Shown: in pieces, positions 45,760 through 52,873 of the stretch
Layout of the letters: each line of letters starts with the position of its first letter
How positions within the stretch are numbered: the stretch's first letter is position 1
Assembly: GCA_947493745.1 (NCBI GenBank)
Contig: CANLSM010000023.1
Span: forward strand, 1 to 56,196
Direction: 5' to 3'
DNA from: an uncultured Paracoccaceae bacterium
Lineage (GTDB): Bacteria; Pseudomonadota; Alphaproteobacteria; Rhodobacterales; Rhodobacteraceae
DNA length: 56,196 bases
Position numbers and translations under genes: made by a program
Notes under the pieces: generated by a model
Told to the model about the DNA's origin: nothing
Seen by the model: the letters and a program-made list of their open reading frames with translations, nothing else
Database searches by the model: none

Positions 45760-46794
45760 CTACCATTTTAAGGTCTCCAGCTTCTGCATCGCGCTCTCGG
45801 CGAGCACTCGTTGACGGGCACCTCGGGTGTAGATTTCGCTCGATTTGGGATCTGAATGACCTTGAAGAGCCATTATCTCGTAGCTGCTGCATCCGAGCTC
45901 AGCCAGCAGATTTCCTGCCGCCTTTCTGATGCCGTGGAGAGACTTGTTGTAGATGCCAGCCTGGTCACACCAAACACGCATCGTGTTGCCAAATGCCTTC
46001 GCGCTGTGGGGCTTTCCATATTTTGTCAGAAGGTAGGTCATTTCTCCGGCACATGGCATCCGCGTTTCTCTCAGTAGAGCTGGTAGCATTGGGATCTCAA
46101 TGAACCCCTTGGCGGTCTTGGACTGCTTCCAGCATAGCCAGGTCGCACCCGCTATCTGCCTTTCGTGTTGCCTCCCAAGTATTACAAGATCGCTGCGGCG
46201 TGCTGAGGTGAACAGCGCCAAGCTCATCGTCAAGTGAGCCTTGGTGCCGATTGGGTGACGCTTCGAGAACTTCTCCAAGTCCGCCATCGTCCATGGTGTG
46301 AAGCCGTCAGTGCGGAATTTGATTGGCGCTGTTCCAGTGATGGGGTTCACCCGGACATGGCCTGCTTCCTTGGCCCAAGAGTACATGGCCCGCAGCGTCT
46401 TAATCGTGTTATTTGCAGACGTGGGTGTCGCTGCCATTCGATTGCGGACCTCTGTTGCCCAAAGTGGATGGATGTTCATGTCCTCGTTTGGATACAGCTG
46501 GCAGACCCGGTTCAGTATGTTGCGTCGGTTCAATAAGGTGACGTCCGACCGAAGTCCTGCTTCGACCAGTTTTGCGAAGTTGGCGAGGTACAGATCTCTT
46601 AGCCATTCAATTGACCCCATCTGCGAAGGAGGTTTTTCGTTTCCTGCCTTGAGTTCGCGATAGTGATCCAGGAATTCCTGCGATCCAGGCTCACCACGCA
46701 GCGTCTTCTTTGGAGCATTGCGGTTGGCTTGATAGCGAAACCTCCACTTTCCACGTGCTCTTTCTCGGTAGACTCCGGGTAACTTGATGTCCAC
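45760..46794 (-). CDS. Tyrosine site-specific integrase
   Basis: Phage-type recombinase of 344 residues. An N-terminal arm/core-binding region is followed by the catalytic domain with SARRSDLVILG (first Arg), LHGIRKAAGNLL (His-x-x-Arg), LQGHSDPKSSEIYTRG (His and nucleophile Tyr). I prefer the GTG start that gives VDIKLPGVYRERARG because AAGGAG lies 6 bases before it and it avoids overlap with the upstream gene. An ATG 30 bases further out is the alternative. Direct repeats lie just past its stop. Confidence 0.92.
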   Translation of the reverse strand: MDIKLPGVYRERARGKWRFRYQANRNAPKKTLRGEPGSQEFLDHYRELKAGNEKPPSQMGSIEWLRDLYLANFAKLVEAGLRSDVTLLNRRNILNRVCQLYPNEDMNIHPLWATEVRNRMAATPTSANNTIKTLRAMYSWAKEAGHVRVNPITGTAPIKFRTDGFTPWTMADLEKFSKRHPIGTKAHLTMSLALFTSARRSDLVILGRQHERQIAGATWLCWKQSKTAKGFIEIPMLPALLRETRMPCAGEMTYLLTKYGKPHSAKAFGNTMRVWCDQAGIYNKSLHGIRKAAGNLLAELGCSSYEIMALQGHSDPKSSEIYTRGARQRVLAESAMQKLETLKW

Positions 46795-46805
46795 GACGGC
46801 CTCCT

Positions 46806-46991
46806 TCACGATGATGGAGTCCATTTGTTCAGGGATGTTGCCTCTTCGGAAGGAGTATCTACTTTCGGGTTTCTGCTTCGTACCACAATGGTGCCGCCGG
46901 TAATCTCTACGGTTTCAATCTCCAAGCCCTTGTTTTGACAGGCTTCGATGGCAGTTTCGATCTTGTGTTTGGTGGCGCGCGAAGCAGGCAT
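46806..46991 (-). CDS. Small unknown protein upstream of the integrase
   Basis: A 61-residue protein starting MPASRATKHKIETAIEACQN, predicted to be an N-terminal helix followed by a beta hairpin (LEIETVEITGGTIVVR). GAGGAG precedes the ATG, which overlaps the zinc-finger stop by one base (TAATG), so it is translated from the early operon. Its place beside the integrase is where excisionases often lie, but there is no recognisable winged helix. Confidence 0.65.
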   Translation of the reverse strand: MPASRATKHKIETAIEACQNKGLEIETVEITGGTIVVRSRNPKVDTPSEEATSLNKWTPSS

Positions 46992-47383
46992 TAATACTCC
47001 TCAATGACATCGAAGTCGTCTTCGGGGTCTGCATTCTGCCTCCCGCTGCCGCCCGGATGCCCCGGCCTGCAACCTTTCGCCTGCATATGATCCCGCAGGC
47101 CTAGGTCGCCTGTGCAGAGTTTGCCGCAGCCCGGGCAGGGCGTCTTGTCCGGCTTGTGCTTGACCTGGGTGTGCTGGCGCAGCCCGCCTTCGGTTGCAAA
47201 TCGCTTGCTGCACTGCGCGCAGGCATAGGGTTTGGTCTGGTGCTGCAGATCCGGCTCCTCGATCCCGGATTCAGCCGCGCAGGCTTTGGAGCAGTATTGC
47301 GGATAGCCGCAGTCACGGCCGATATATGCGCCGCAGGTCTCGCAAAGCGTCCCGTCGAGCATCATGTCAGCGTACTCACCCAT
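46991..47383 (-). CDS. C2H2 zinc-finger phage protein
   Basis: A 130-residue protein. A front module has paired cysteines (CETCGAYIG, CSKAC). A classical C2H2 finger follows at about residues 54-75: YACAQCSKRFATEGG then LRQHTQVKH, with C-x2-C-x12-H-x4-H spacing. A second finger (CPGCGKLC, HMQAKGC) ends in cysteine instead of histidine. The acidic tail is short. It probably binds nucleic acid or a host protein. Its start overlaps the ASCH-gene stop by 8 bases. Confidence 0.8.
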   Translation of the reverse strand: MGEYADMMLDGTLCETCGAYIGRDCGYPQYCSKACAAESGIEEPDLQHQTKPYACAQCSKRFATEGGLRQHTQVKHKPDKTPCPGCGKLCTGDLGLRDHMQAKGCRPGHPGGSGRQNADPEDDFDVIEEY

Positions 47384-48077
47384 GCGCGCCTCTCAACTGA
47401 TCGATGTTGCAGGGATGGAACTCGAAGGTCGCGGCACAGACCCAGGGGTTGGCGTCCCAGGGGATGCCGCGCCGCTTGTTGATGACGTCCCAGAGATCGG
47501 CATAGGCGCTCTCGGCATAGACCGAGCCCGCATCATCGGCGTGATGCCAGAAGTAGCGGTCTTCATGCTGCTCGCGATGAACGCCGGTCGATCCGTCAGA
47601 TCCCACGATGACGCGCTCACAGATGATGCCCTCGGCCAAGGCGTCGGCCGCGCTGATGTCGTGCAGCCGCTCGAGCCTGACGTCGGTGACAATGACCGTG
47701 GCGCGCGAGCTGCGGCGGGTCATGAACATGCCGGGCTTGGGTCTGGTCCAGTCGCCGTGATCGGGATGGCCATCGGCCCAGTACCAAATCGGCACATCCT
47801 CGGGCCAGTCGCGCGGCGGTGTGCCGGTCATGGACTGCGGGCCGCTGTACTGCTCGGTCACCCAGCACCGATCTCCCAGCGCATAGGGCGCCTTGAAGGG
47901 TGCGTATTTGTCCAGCTCATAGGGATGCAGATAGGCCCAGAGCCCGTCCGGTCGGAGATGCGGCGTGCAGCTCGCATCCCCCTGGTATCGCAGAACCCGC
48001 CGGGTCTGGGTCTTGTGACCAGCGAAGAGCGCCCGGATCATGGGTCCAGTGAAGGGCATGCGCTTGTCGGCCATCAC
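47376..48077 (-). CDS. ASCH-domain phage protein
   Basis: A 233-residue protein typical of phage early regions. It opens MPFTGPMIRALFAGHKTQTR, with the GHKTQTRR stretch shared by phage ASCH-like (PUA-fold) proteins, and continues YALGDRCWVTEQ and SRATVIVTDVRLERLHDIS. ASCH domains are thought to bind RNA or modified nucleic acid. Two adjacent start methionines are possible. It overlaps its neighbours by 4 and 8 bases. Confidence 0.8.
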   Translation of the reverse strand: MMADKRMPFTGPMIRALFAGHKTQTRRVLRYQGDASCTPHLRPDGLWAYLHPYELDKYAPFKAPYALGDRCWVTEQYSGPQSMTGTPPRDWPEDVPIWYWADGHPDHGDWTRPKPGMFMTRRSSRATVIVTDVRLERLHDISAADALAEGIICERVIVGSDGSTGVHREQHEDRYFWHHADDAGSVYAESAYADLWDVINKRRGIPWDANPWVCAATFEFHPCNIDQLRGAHG

Positions 48078-48265
48078 CTCAATCCTCCAAACACATCATC
48101 GGTGGCATAATCGCCTGCCATATCGCGCAGGACGGCCAGGAGGGTTTTGGTCTCGCCCTGGCGCAGAGCTGCGGCCTGCTCGGTCTGTGCGATCTGCTCG
48201 AGCAGGGCGATGACCCGGGTGAGCACTGCGCGCTTCTGCCGATTGTCAAAACGGGCCTGGCTCAT
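48074..48265 (-). CDS. Small helical phage protein
   Basis: A 63-residue, mainly helical protein (RAVLTRVIALLEQIAQTEQ) of unknown family. Its start and stop overlap the flanking genes by 4 bases each, which supports that it is translated. Confidence 0.65.
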   Translation of the reverse strand: MSQARFDNRQKRAVLTRVIALLEQIAQTEQAAALRQGETKTLLAVLRDMAGDYATDDVFGGLR

Positions 48266-48585
48266 GGGCGGACCTCGATGAGCTGGTGCTGGTGCATGAG
48301 ATGCTGGCTGAGGTAGAGGCCGAAGATCACGTAGTGAGAGGGGCGACAGAGCATCCAGTGGGGCTTTGTCTCGCGGCCATCAAGAATGGCGTGACAGCCA
48401 TCGCAGGCATAGACGCCGAAGGTGTCGTCGGGCTTTTTGGCCAGACCCAGAGCCCATTTGCCGCGCAGGTGGCAGAGACAGACCGCACCGCGACAACGCC
48501 AGCCCAGAGTGCAGGTGATCGTCTCGCGCCCGGGCAGGGAGCGGATCGCCTTGGAGACGATGGTGAAGGGCTTGGGATGCATCAC
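48262..48585 (-). CDS. DUF1364-like phage protein (nuclease-related)
   Basis: A 107-residue protein. KAIRSLPGRETITCTLGWRC, then VCLCHLRGKWALGLAKKPDD, then VYACDGCHAILDGRE follow the DUF1364 pattern of cysteines and histidines, an HNH-like zinc fold found in lambdoid NinX-type genes. The family's activity is unproven. Four-base overlaps join it to both neighbours. Confidence 0.75.
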   Translation of the reverse strand: MMHPKPFTIVSKAIRSLPGRETITCTLGWRCRGAVCLCHLRGKWALGLAKKPDDTFGVYACDGCHAILDGRETKPHWMLCRPSHYVIFGLYLSQHLMHQHQLIEVRP

Positions 48586-48890
48586 CGGCCCAAGACCTCA
48601 GGCTTGCCCCCGGCACCGCAGTAGCCGCGATCAGGCAACTGGCCGTACTTCTCTGGATAGGTTGCGATCTCTGCTGCTGCCTTGGCCTTTGCCGGGGACT
48701 TGTCGCCGATCTCGGCCGCGACTTGCTTGAGGAGCTGCTTCCAACCCTCGTCACAGGTCCTGGGCAACCAGCGCCAAAGTGGGCACCCGCCCGCCCGGCA
48801 GGTCGGCTCGGCCGTCTTCACGGCAAAGGTCCGGGCGAAGGGGCAGAGCACATCAAAGCGGGCTTCTTCTTCGGTGTAGATGCTCATCAC
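48582..48890 (-). CDS. Cysteine-containing phage protein of unknown function
   Basis: A 102-residue protein with N-terminal cysteines spaced CPF, CRAGGCPLW and TCDEGW, which suggests a small zinc site, then a Lys/Ala-rich helix. Its neighbours overlap by 4 bases. No family is recognised. Confidence 0.65.
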   Translation of the reverse strand: MMSIYTEEEARFDVLCPFARTFAVKTAEPTCRAGGCPLWRWLPRTCDEGWKQLLKQVAAEIGDKSPAKAKAAAEIATYPEKYGQLPDRGYCGAGGKPEVLGR

Positions 48891-50038
48891 TCGGCCGCCT
48901 TCTTTGCGCTGTGATACCCTCCAAACCAGTCAACGCCCGCCTGGCTGTTCTGCGGATAGGGCAGTGCCGTCTCTTCCTCACCGGCCGCAAAAGCCTTCAT
49001 GCCCTCGGACCATTCGTCGGAGCCCGGAAAGGCGGAGAGGGCGTCTGCGGGTGCTGTGTCGGCATCCTGGTTGATGTCAGCCTCCACAACCTCGCCCTCG
49101 ATGGTCTCGGGCTCTGCCTTGTCGTCTGCGGGCTCCGGGGCATCCGGTGTTGGCCCGGTGGCCTGCGCCTTCTGGCGGGCTTCCAGGGCGCGTGCGGCCA
49201 ATCCCTTGGGGGCCTCGCGCGCCGGGGTCACATCCTTGAAGTCGTGATCACGATCGCTTTCCTGAATGACGCTCATGTCTTCGCTGGAGAGCGGCAGTTT
49301 CTTTGACAGGCGGCGCACAACGGTCTTCTTCCACTGCTCCTCCCACCAGTTCAGCCAGACGCCGATGCGCTCTTCGGAGACCCGGGGCTTCTTGCCTTTC
49401 TCATAGATCTGCTGGGAGGCGGCCGAGCGGCGGACCTTCTCGATATCGGCCGCAGACATCCATTCGCGGACCTTGTCGCCATTGCGGAAGGTGGCGATGG
49501 CATAAGCCCCGATGGGCGCGCCGAGCTCGGGCTCGCCGGGCGCGCCATCAATGATCGGCTGATGCTCGATGCCGGGATTGTCGCCCGCGCGCAGCACAAA
49601 GCGCTCCGCCTCCCATTCGCCCTGATAGACGATATAGGCATCGATATCGCGGACCGCCCCGGAGTTCATCGCCCGCTTGCGCAGCCCGTAGACCATGGGG
49701 ATGTACTTCACCGCATCGACATAGGTGCCGTTGATCCGGGTACGGAAGGTGACAAAGGCCGCCTCGCGCCCGTCCGGCAGCAAGCCATCCGCGGCACATT
49801 GGCGGGCGGACTGCCAAAGCGTCGAGCGATCGGCGCGGAGCAGATCGGGGGTCTTCTGTACCGCCACCGTGATGGCCGACTTCATCTTCTCGACCGGAAT
49901 GTCCTTCGATGTCGGAAGCTCCTGGGCGATGGTTGCGAGCTCACGCTTGAAGGAGACCATCGGGTTCAGGCCCGGATCCCTTTGTGCCGTGGCAGGCTGG
50001 CTGTTTCCTGTGGCCGTGGCTGATGCTGTCTGGGTCAT
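48887..50038 (-). CDS. recT: RecT-family single-strand annealing protein
   Basis: Phage recombinase of 383 residues that anneals complementary single strands. The RecT core (about 30-270) has LPTSKDIPVEKMKSAITVA, LLRADRSTLWQSARQCAADG, REAAFVTFRTR and YGLRKRAMNSGAVRDIDAY. The C-terminal third is acidic, low-complexity linker ending in a short tail. I start at MTQTAS; the open frame goes further up but overlaps the nuclease fragment. It normally pairs with an exonuclease, here broken. Confidence 0.92.
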   Translation of the reverse strand: MTQTASATATGNSQPATAQRDPGLNPMVSFKRELATIAQELPTSKDIPVEKMKSAITVAVQKTPDLLRADRSTLWQSARQCAADGLLPDGREAAFVTFRTRINGTYVDAVKYIPMVYGLRKRAMNSGAVRDIDAYIVYQGEWEAERFVLRAGDNPGIEHQPIIDGAPGEPELGAPIGAYAIATFRNGDKVREWMSAADIEKVRRSAASQQIYEKGKKPRVSEERIGVWLNWWEEQWKKTVVRRLSKKLPLSSEDMSVIQESDRDHDFKDVTPAREAPKGLAARALEARQKAQATGPTPDAPEPADDKAEPETIEGEVVEADINQDADTAPADALSAFPGSDEWSEGMKAFAAGEEETALPYPQNSQAGVDWFGGYHSAKKAAE

Positions 50039-50352
50039 TGCGTGTCCTCCTCCATCTGCCGCTCGATCATCGCGGCCTGCCAGTCCGGGCGCTGATATGC
50101 GCCGATGTCTTCGCCCGGTCCGGGCCAGTGGCCGCTCGACAGGCAGTCCCTGAAGATCCGCAGGGCCTTGCGATTGCGCCATTGGGCGACCCGCAGGTCT
50201 GCCTCTTCGATGGGGCGCAGGATCGTGTGATAGGGCGGCTGGTCCCATTGAAAGAGAACCCCGACCGCATTCGGCCATTGATCTGTCAGGGCATCAAAGC
50301 ACTCGCAGGCAAAGGCCATCTGCATGTCATAGCCATGCTCGGTGATCCGCAC
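50035..50352 (-). pseudogene. Truncated RecE/Cas4-type (PD-D/ExK, DUF3799-like) exonuclease, C-terminal part only
   Basis: The 105-residue reading keeps only the end of a RecT-partner nuclease: HGYDMQMAFACE (the Q-motif region), PPYHTILRPIEEADL, RKALRIFRDCLSSGHWPG and a tail QRPDWQAAMIERQ. The catalytic Asp and Glu-x-Lys of the family would lie upstream and are absent; the frame closes with a TAG at about 50,410. It starts with GTG and overlaps recT by 4 bases. The break lies about 100 bases from the switch to AT-rich DNA. Confidence 0.7.
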
Positions 50353-50540
50353 CGCGGTGGAGCGAAGGGCGAGGGCAGGGCAGAGGGCGAGCGGCCGGGA
50401 ACAGCGAGGCTATGGCAGCGCAGACATTCTGCGGCAGATCAAGCAGGAGGAAGGGTGAGATGGGAAAGCAAGCTGTTTGTCAAGCACGATCAGGTGTGAC
50501 TCGGATGTAGTTCATGGGGCGAATCAATACCTAGCGGATA

Positions 50541-50577
50541 CACGCATTCGTCATATTATTGTCATAATTGCACGCAT
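50541..50577. repeat. Nested direct repeats in the CtrA-like gene's promoter region
   Basis: CACGCAT at 50541-50547 and 50571-50577 bracket GTCATA at 50550-50555 and 50561-50566. The two GTCATA copies are 11 bases apart (one turn) and the outer pair 30 apart. They lie 38-74 bases before the gene and could be binding sites for a regulator. Confidence 0.45.
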
Positions 50578-50584
50578 AGATTGA

Positions 50585-50600
50585 GTAATGGTTAGTTAAC
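50585..50600 (+). promoter_or_regulatory. CtrA-box-like site before the CtrA-like gene
   Basis: GTAA-TGGTTAG-TTAAC matches the CtrA full site TTAA-N7-TTAA(C) at all but the first base. It lies 14 bases before the start codon, a position fit for autoregulation. The region is AT-rich, so chance matches are not excluded. Confidence 0.4.
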
Positions 50601-50614
50601 TGAGCTGAGGCATT

Positions 50615-51379
50615 ATGCGCACTCTCATATTGGATATCATTGATGACAAAGACGAAGAACAAAGGACACTAGAAGAGAACCTCAGCTTTCTCGACCACCA
50701 TCCTTTGACAACTCACTCCTTGACTGAGGCAACTGAGTTACTTGCCTGGTATGAGTTCTCGATGTTGATTGTTGGCCTAGACAAGAAGGGCGATGAGGCA
50801 CAGGAAATTCTAGCAAAACTAAGAATTGGTCGAAAGGCAAAGACATCAATCGTGTTAACAAACCAGGACTGCGCAAAGTTTAGAGCGGCATGTTTGGTTT
50901 CTGGAGCAGATGGAGTTTTTCGCTTGCCGATGAATCGACGTGAAGCGAATGCCCAGATCGGAGCCATCTTGCGCCGTGCCCATGGATTTGCACAGCCAAA
51001 CATTTCAATAGGTAGCTTGGAAATTGACTTGTCCAAACGCTTGGTGACGCATCACAGCACAAAAGCAAGCTTGACGAGGCTAGAAACCAAGGTGCTTGAG
51101 CTTTTGCTGTACCATCAAGGGCGCTCGGTGACTAAGGAGAACTTTCTCGCACATATCTATGACGGTCTTGACGATCCATGCCAGAAGATCATCGATGTGG
51201 TGGTTTGCAAATTGCGCCAAAAGCTTAGATCCATCGGGTGCGTAGATTTGATCCAGACCGTGTGGGGGCGTGGCTATCGCATAGATGAGTTCAGCGCTGC
51301 ACTCAAGTCAAATACGCTTGTCAATCAAGCAGCGACGAGTTCAGCTACTGCCGAGAGACGTTTGGCTGCAACGCACTAA
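50615..51379 (+). CDS. CtrA-like OmpR-family regulator with a dead receiver domain
   Basis: A 254-residue regulator. The DNA-binding part (about 129-227) follows the cell-cycle regulator CtrA closely: SLTRLETKVLELLL, TKENFLAHIYDGLDD, KIIDVVVCKLRQKLR and QTVWGRGY. The receiver (1-118) has lost the phospho-acceptor: aligned with CtrA, Gly54 replaces the Asp, and Leu104 replaces the conserved Lys (FRLP against TKP). It should therefore act without phosphorylation. AT-rich coding bias sets it apart from the host. The start is an ATG with GAGG shortly upstream. It converges with a response-regulator gene 16 bases away. Confidence 0.85.
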   Translation: MRTLILDIIDDKDEEQRTLEENLSFLDHHPLTTHSLTEATELLAWYEFSMLIVGLDKKGDEAQEILAKLRIGRKAKTSIVLTNQDCAKFRAACLVSGADGVFRLPMNRREANAQIGAILRRAHGFAQPNISIGSLEIDLSKRLVTHHSTKASLTRLETKVLELLLYHQGRSVTKENFLAHIYDGLDDPCQKIIDVVVCKLRQKLRSIGCVDLIQTVWGRGYRIDEFSAALKSNTLVNQAATSSATAERRLAATH

Positions 51380-51395
51380 CGACCCGAGTATCTGC

Positions 51396-51830
51396 CTACA
51401 TCCGATGCTGTTCCATTTCGAAGCGCAGTATTGCATCCAGATACTTAACTGTGACACAGAATTCCTCAAAATTGGGTGGCTTGACTATGTATCTGTCTGC
51501 ACCTCTTGCTAGGGCATTGGACCGATCTTCCGAATTTCTTGAAGTGGTAAAGATCGAGACACTCAGTTCTTCCAAGTCCGGGTCATTTTTCATGATGTCG
51601 ATGAGGTCAAGGCCGTTCATTGGCTGGAGGTTGAGATCCGATAGAACTGCTGTTTGTGATCTGCTGGCGCGATTGTCCGGACCTGAACGCAGATATAGTA
51701 TTGCCTCTTCTACACTGCTCGTTGTGACTATTTCGCTTTTGCACCCACTGAGGAGAAAAGCTGTCCTAATTAGCTCTGCGTGATGCTCGTTGTCTTCAAC
51801 TACCAGAATCTGGCACTTTCCTAGAATCAT
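51396..51830 (-). CDS. Stand-alone response regulator receiver (Rcp1-like)
   Basis: A 144-residue single receiver domain. The acidic pocket is VVEDNEHHAEL, the phospho-aspartate lies in LSDLNLQPMNGLDL, the switch threonine in IFTTSRNSEDR and the lysine in YIVKPPNFEEF, so it should be functional. The VEDNxxxxEL and SDLNLPxMxG style resembles Rcp1-type regulators that partner phytochrome or hybrid kinases. No kinase gene is in the window. Its AT-rich base use matches the cargo region. Confidence 0.88.
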   Translation of the reverse strand: MILGKCQILVVEDNEHHAELIRTAFLLSGCKSEIVTTSSVEEAILYLRSGPDNRASRSQTAVLSDLNLQPMNGLDLIDIMKNDPDLEELSVSIFTTSRNSEDRSNALARGADRYIVKPPNFEEFCVTVKYLDAILRFEMEQHRM

Positions 51831-52267
51831 TGGTCCTCCTTCGAACAGCGGCCTTCGAGAAGACTGCCGAGTTCAACTTCGAAACAAAGTAGTCTGATTG
51901 GAACTCACAAACCAAACCTATAGGTGAGGTCTTCGGAGTGCCGCTATGGCGCTCTTCTGGCGACCAAGCATGTATTCTTACTAATTGATATTTGCACATA
52001 TCTTTCGGTGCAATAGCTTAGAGTTTAAGTTTTTTGGAAAGTTGATTGTAGCTGGAAGGCGCAAACCTTGAGTAGAAGAAGCTGCGTCGCAGAGTTGGGA
52101 GAGGGTGGCAGAGCTCTTGGCTAAGTGCTTCCAGTTGGACCGCCTCTGCCTCTGTTTGGGCGCTACCATCGTTGGTTGAGGAATGCTAGTCCAAAGGGCT
52201 ATTCAAATTGTTTCGCCAAGTTCGAGATTTCGATGGAGGCGATCGCTGCCGAGAGGCGGTTTAGATG
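51831..52267. other. AT-rich gap with no convincing gene
   Basis: About 440 bases between a leftward response regulator and a small leftward frame. It should hold the response regulator's promoter. Short open frames exist on both strands, but none has a good ribosome site or recognisable protein. Confidence 0.4.
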
Positions 52268-52456
52268 TCACAAGTCTTCTTCTTCACATATGAAGCCGAC
52301 AATTGGCCTTAAGTGAGAACTACATGATAGCAGTTCACGATAGTGCTTCAGAAGCGTGTCCTCAATCTCCTCGGATAATTCAAGAAGGCCGGAAATTCGC
52401 GCGCTCAAGGCAGCGAACTTCAAAGCTAATATTGTATCTGTCATAGCAACTCTCAC
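52268..52456 (-). CDS. Possible small helical protein
   Basis: An open frame of 62 residues (MRVAMTDTILALKFAALSAR), predicted to be helical and amphipathic, ending acidic (ICEEEDL). The likely start is MTDTIL, five residues in, with only a weak purine-rich site upstream. It is the only plausible coding frame between the response regulator and the RTX gene. No family is recognised. Confidence 0.35.
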   Translation of the reverse strand: MRVAMTDTILALKFAALSARISGLLELSEEIEDTLLKHYRELLSCSSHLRPIVGFICEEEDL

Positions 52457-52489
52457 GCCGAACTGATCGATAATTTTGATGCAAGAGTG

Positions 52490-52505
52490 TTAAGTTTTAA
52501 TTAAC
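52490..52505. promoter_or_regulatory. Perfect CtrA full box
   Basis: TTAA-GTTTTAA-TTAAC is an exact TTAA-N7-TTAA site with the trailing C. It lies 369 bases before the RTX glycosidase start, in the intergenic region on the AT-rich cargo. Confidence 0.5.
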
Positions 52506-52566
52506 GCAGGTGAATTTGTTGAGAGGCGGCAGGGTAGGGGAATGCAATCCGGGCGCTAATGACTTC

Positions 52567-52598
52567 TTAATGATCCCTAAACTTTCTTAACTATAAAT
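52567..52598 (+). promoter_or_regulatory. Possible CtrA-type promoter for the RTX glycosidase
   Basis: TTAA-TGATCCC-TAAAC (one base off a full CtrA box) lies just upstream of a -10-like TATAAAT at 52592-52598, so it covers the -35 region, the usual place for CtrA activation. TTAAC recurs at 52587. The transcript would have a 5' leader of about 270 bases that includes a 7-bp hairpin at 52741-52761 (ACTGCGG/CCGCAGT). Confidence 0.35.
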
Positions 52599-52873
52599 TT
52601 CTTTACATTGGCGTGAGAAGTCGCCTAGATTTCTACCTGGCGTGAGCAGCGCCCACTAAATTATCAAAGTGAAACTGAAAAAACTGAAAAACTAGTATTA
52701 TGCGTAATTGGCGGCCTAACTTTGTGTTTGTTATTGGTTGACTGCGGCACGCCACCGCAGTAGCCTTACTTCTGAAGATTTTTTTAATAATTGAATCACT
52801 ATTTTCTCTGTCATACACTCGATGTTGACAGCTTCACCCTACGATCCAAGGCGAGTGATGGTGGAGTGATGCT

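Noticed and set aside
50343-50459. Plus-strand frame at the GC/AT boundary ending ILRQIKQEEG
   Set aside because: Only about 38 residues, Arg-rich, and overlapping the nuclease remnant; no family or context support.
52125-52316. Plus-strand frame of 63 codons in the AT-rich gap
   Set aside because: No ribosome site, no recognisable protein, and it overlaps a slightly better leftward frame.
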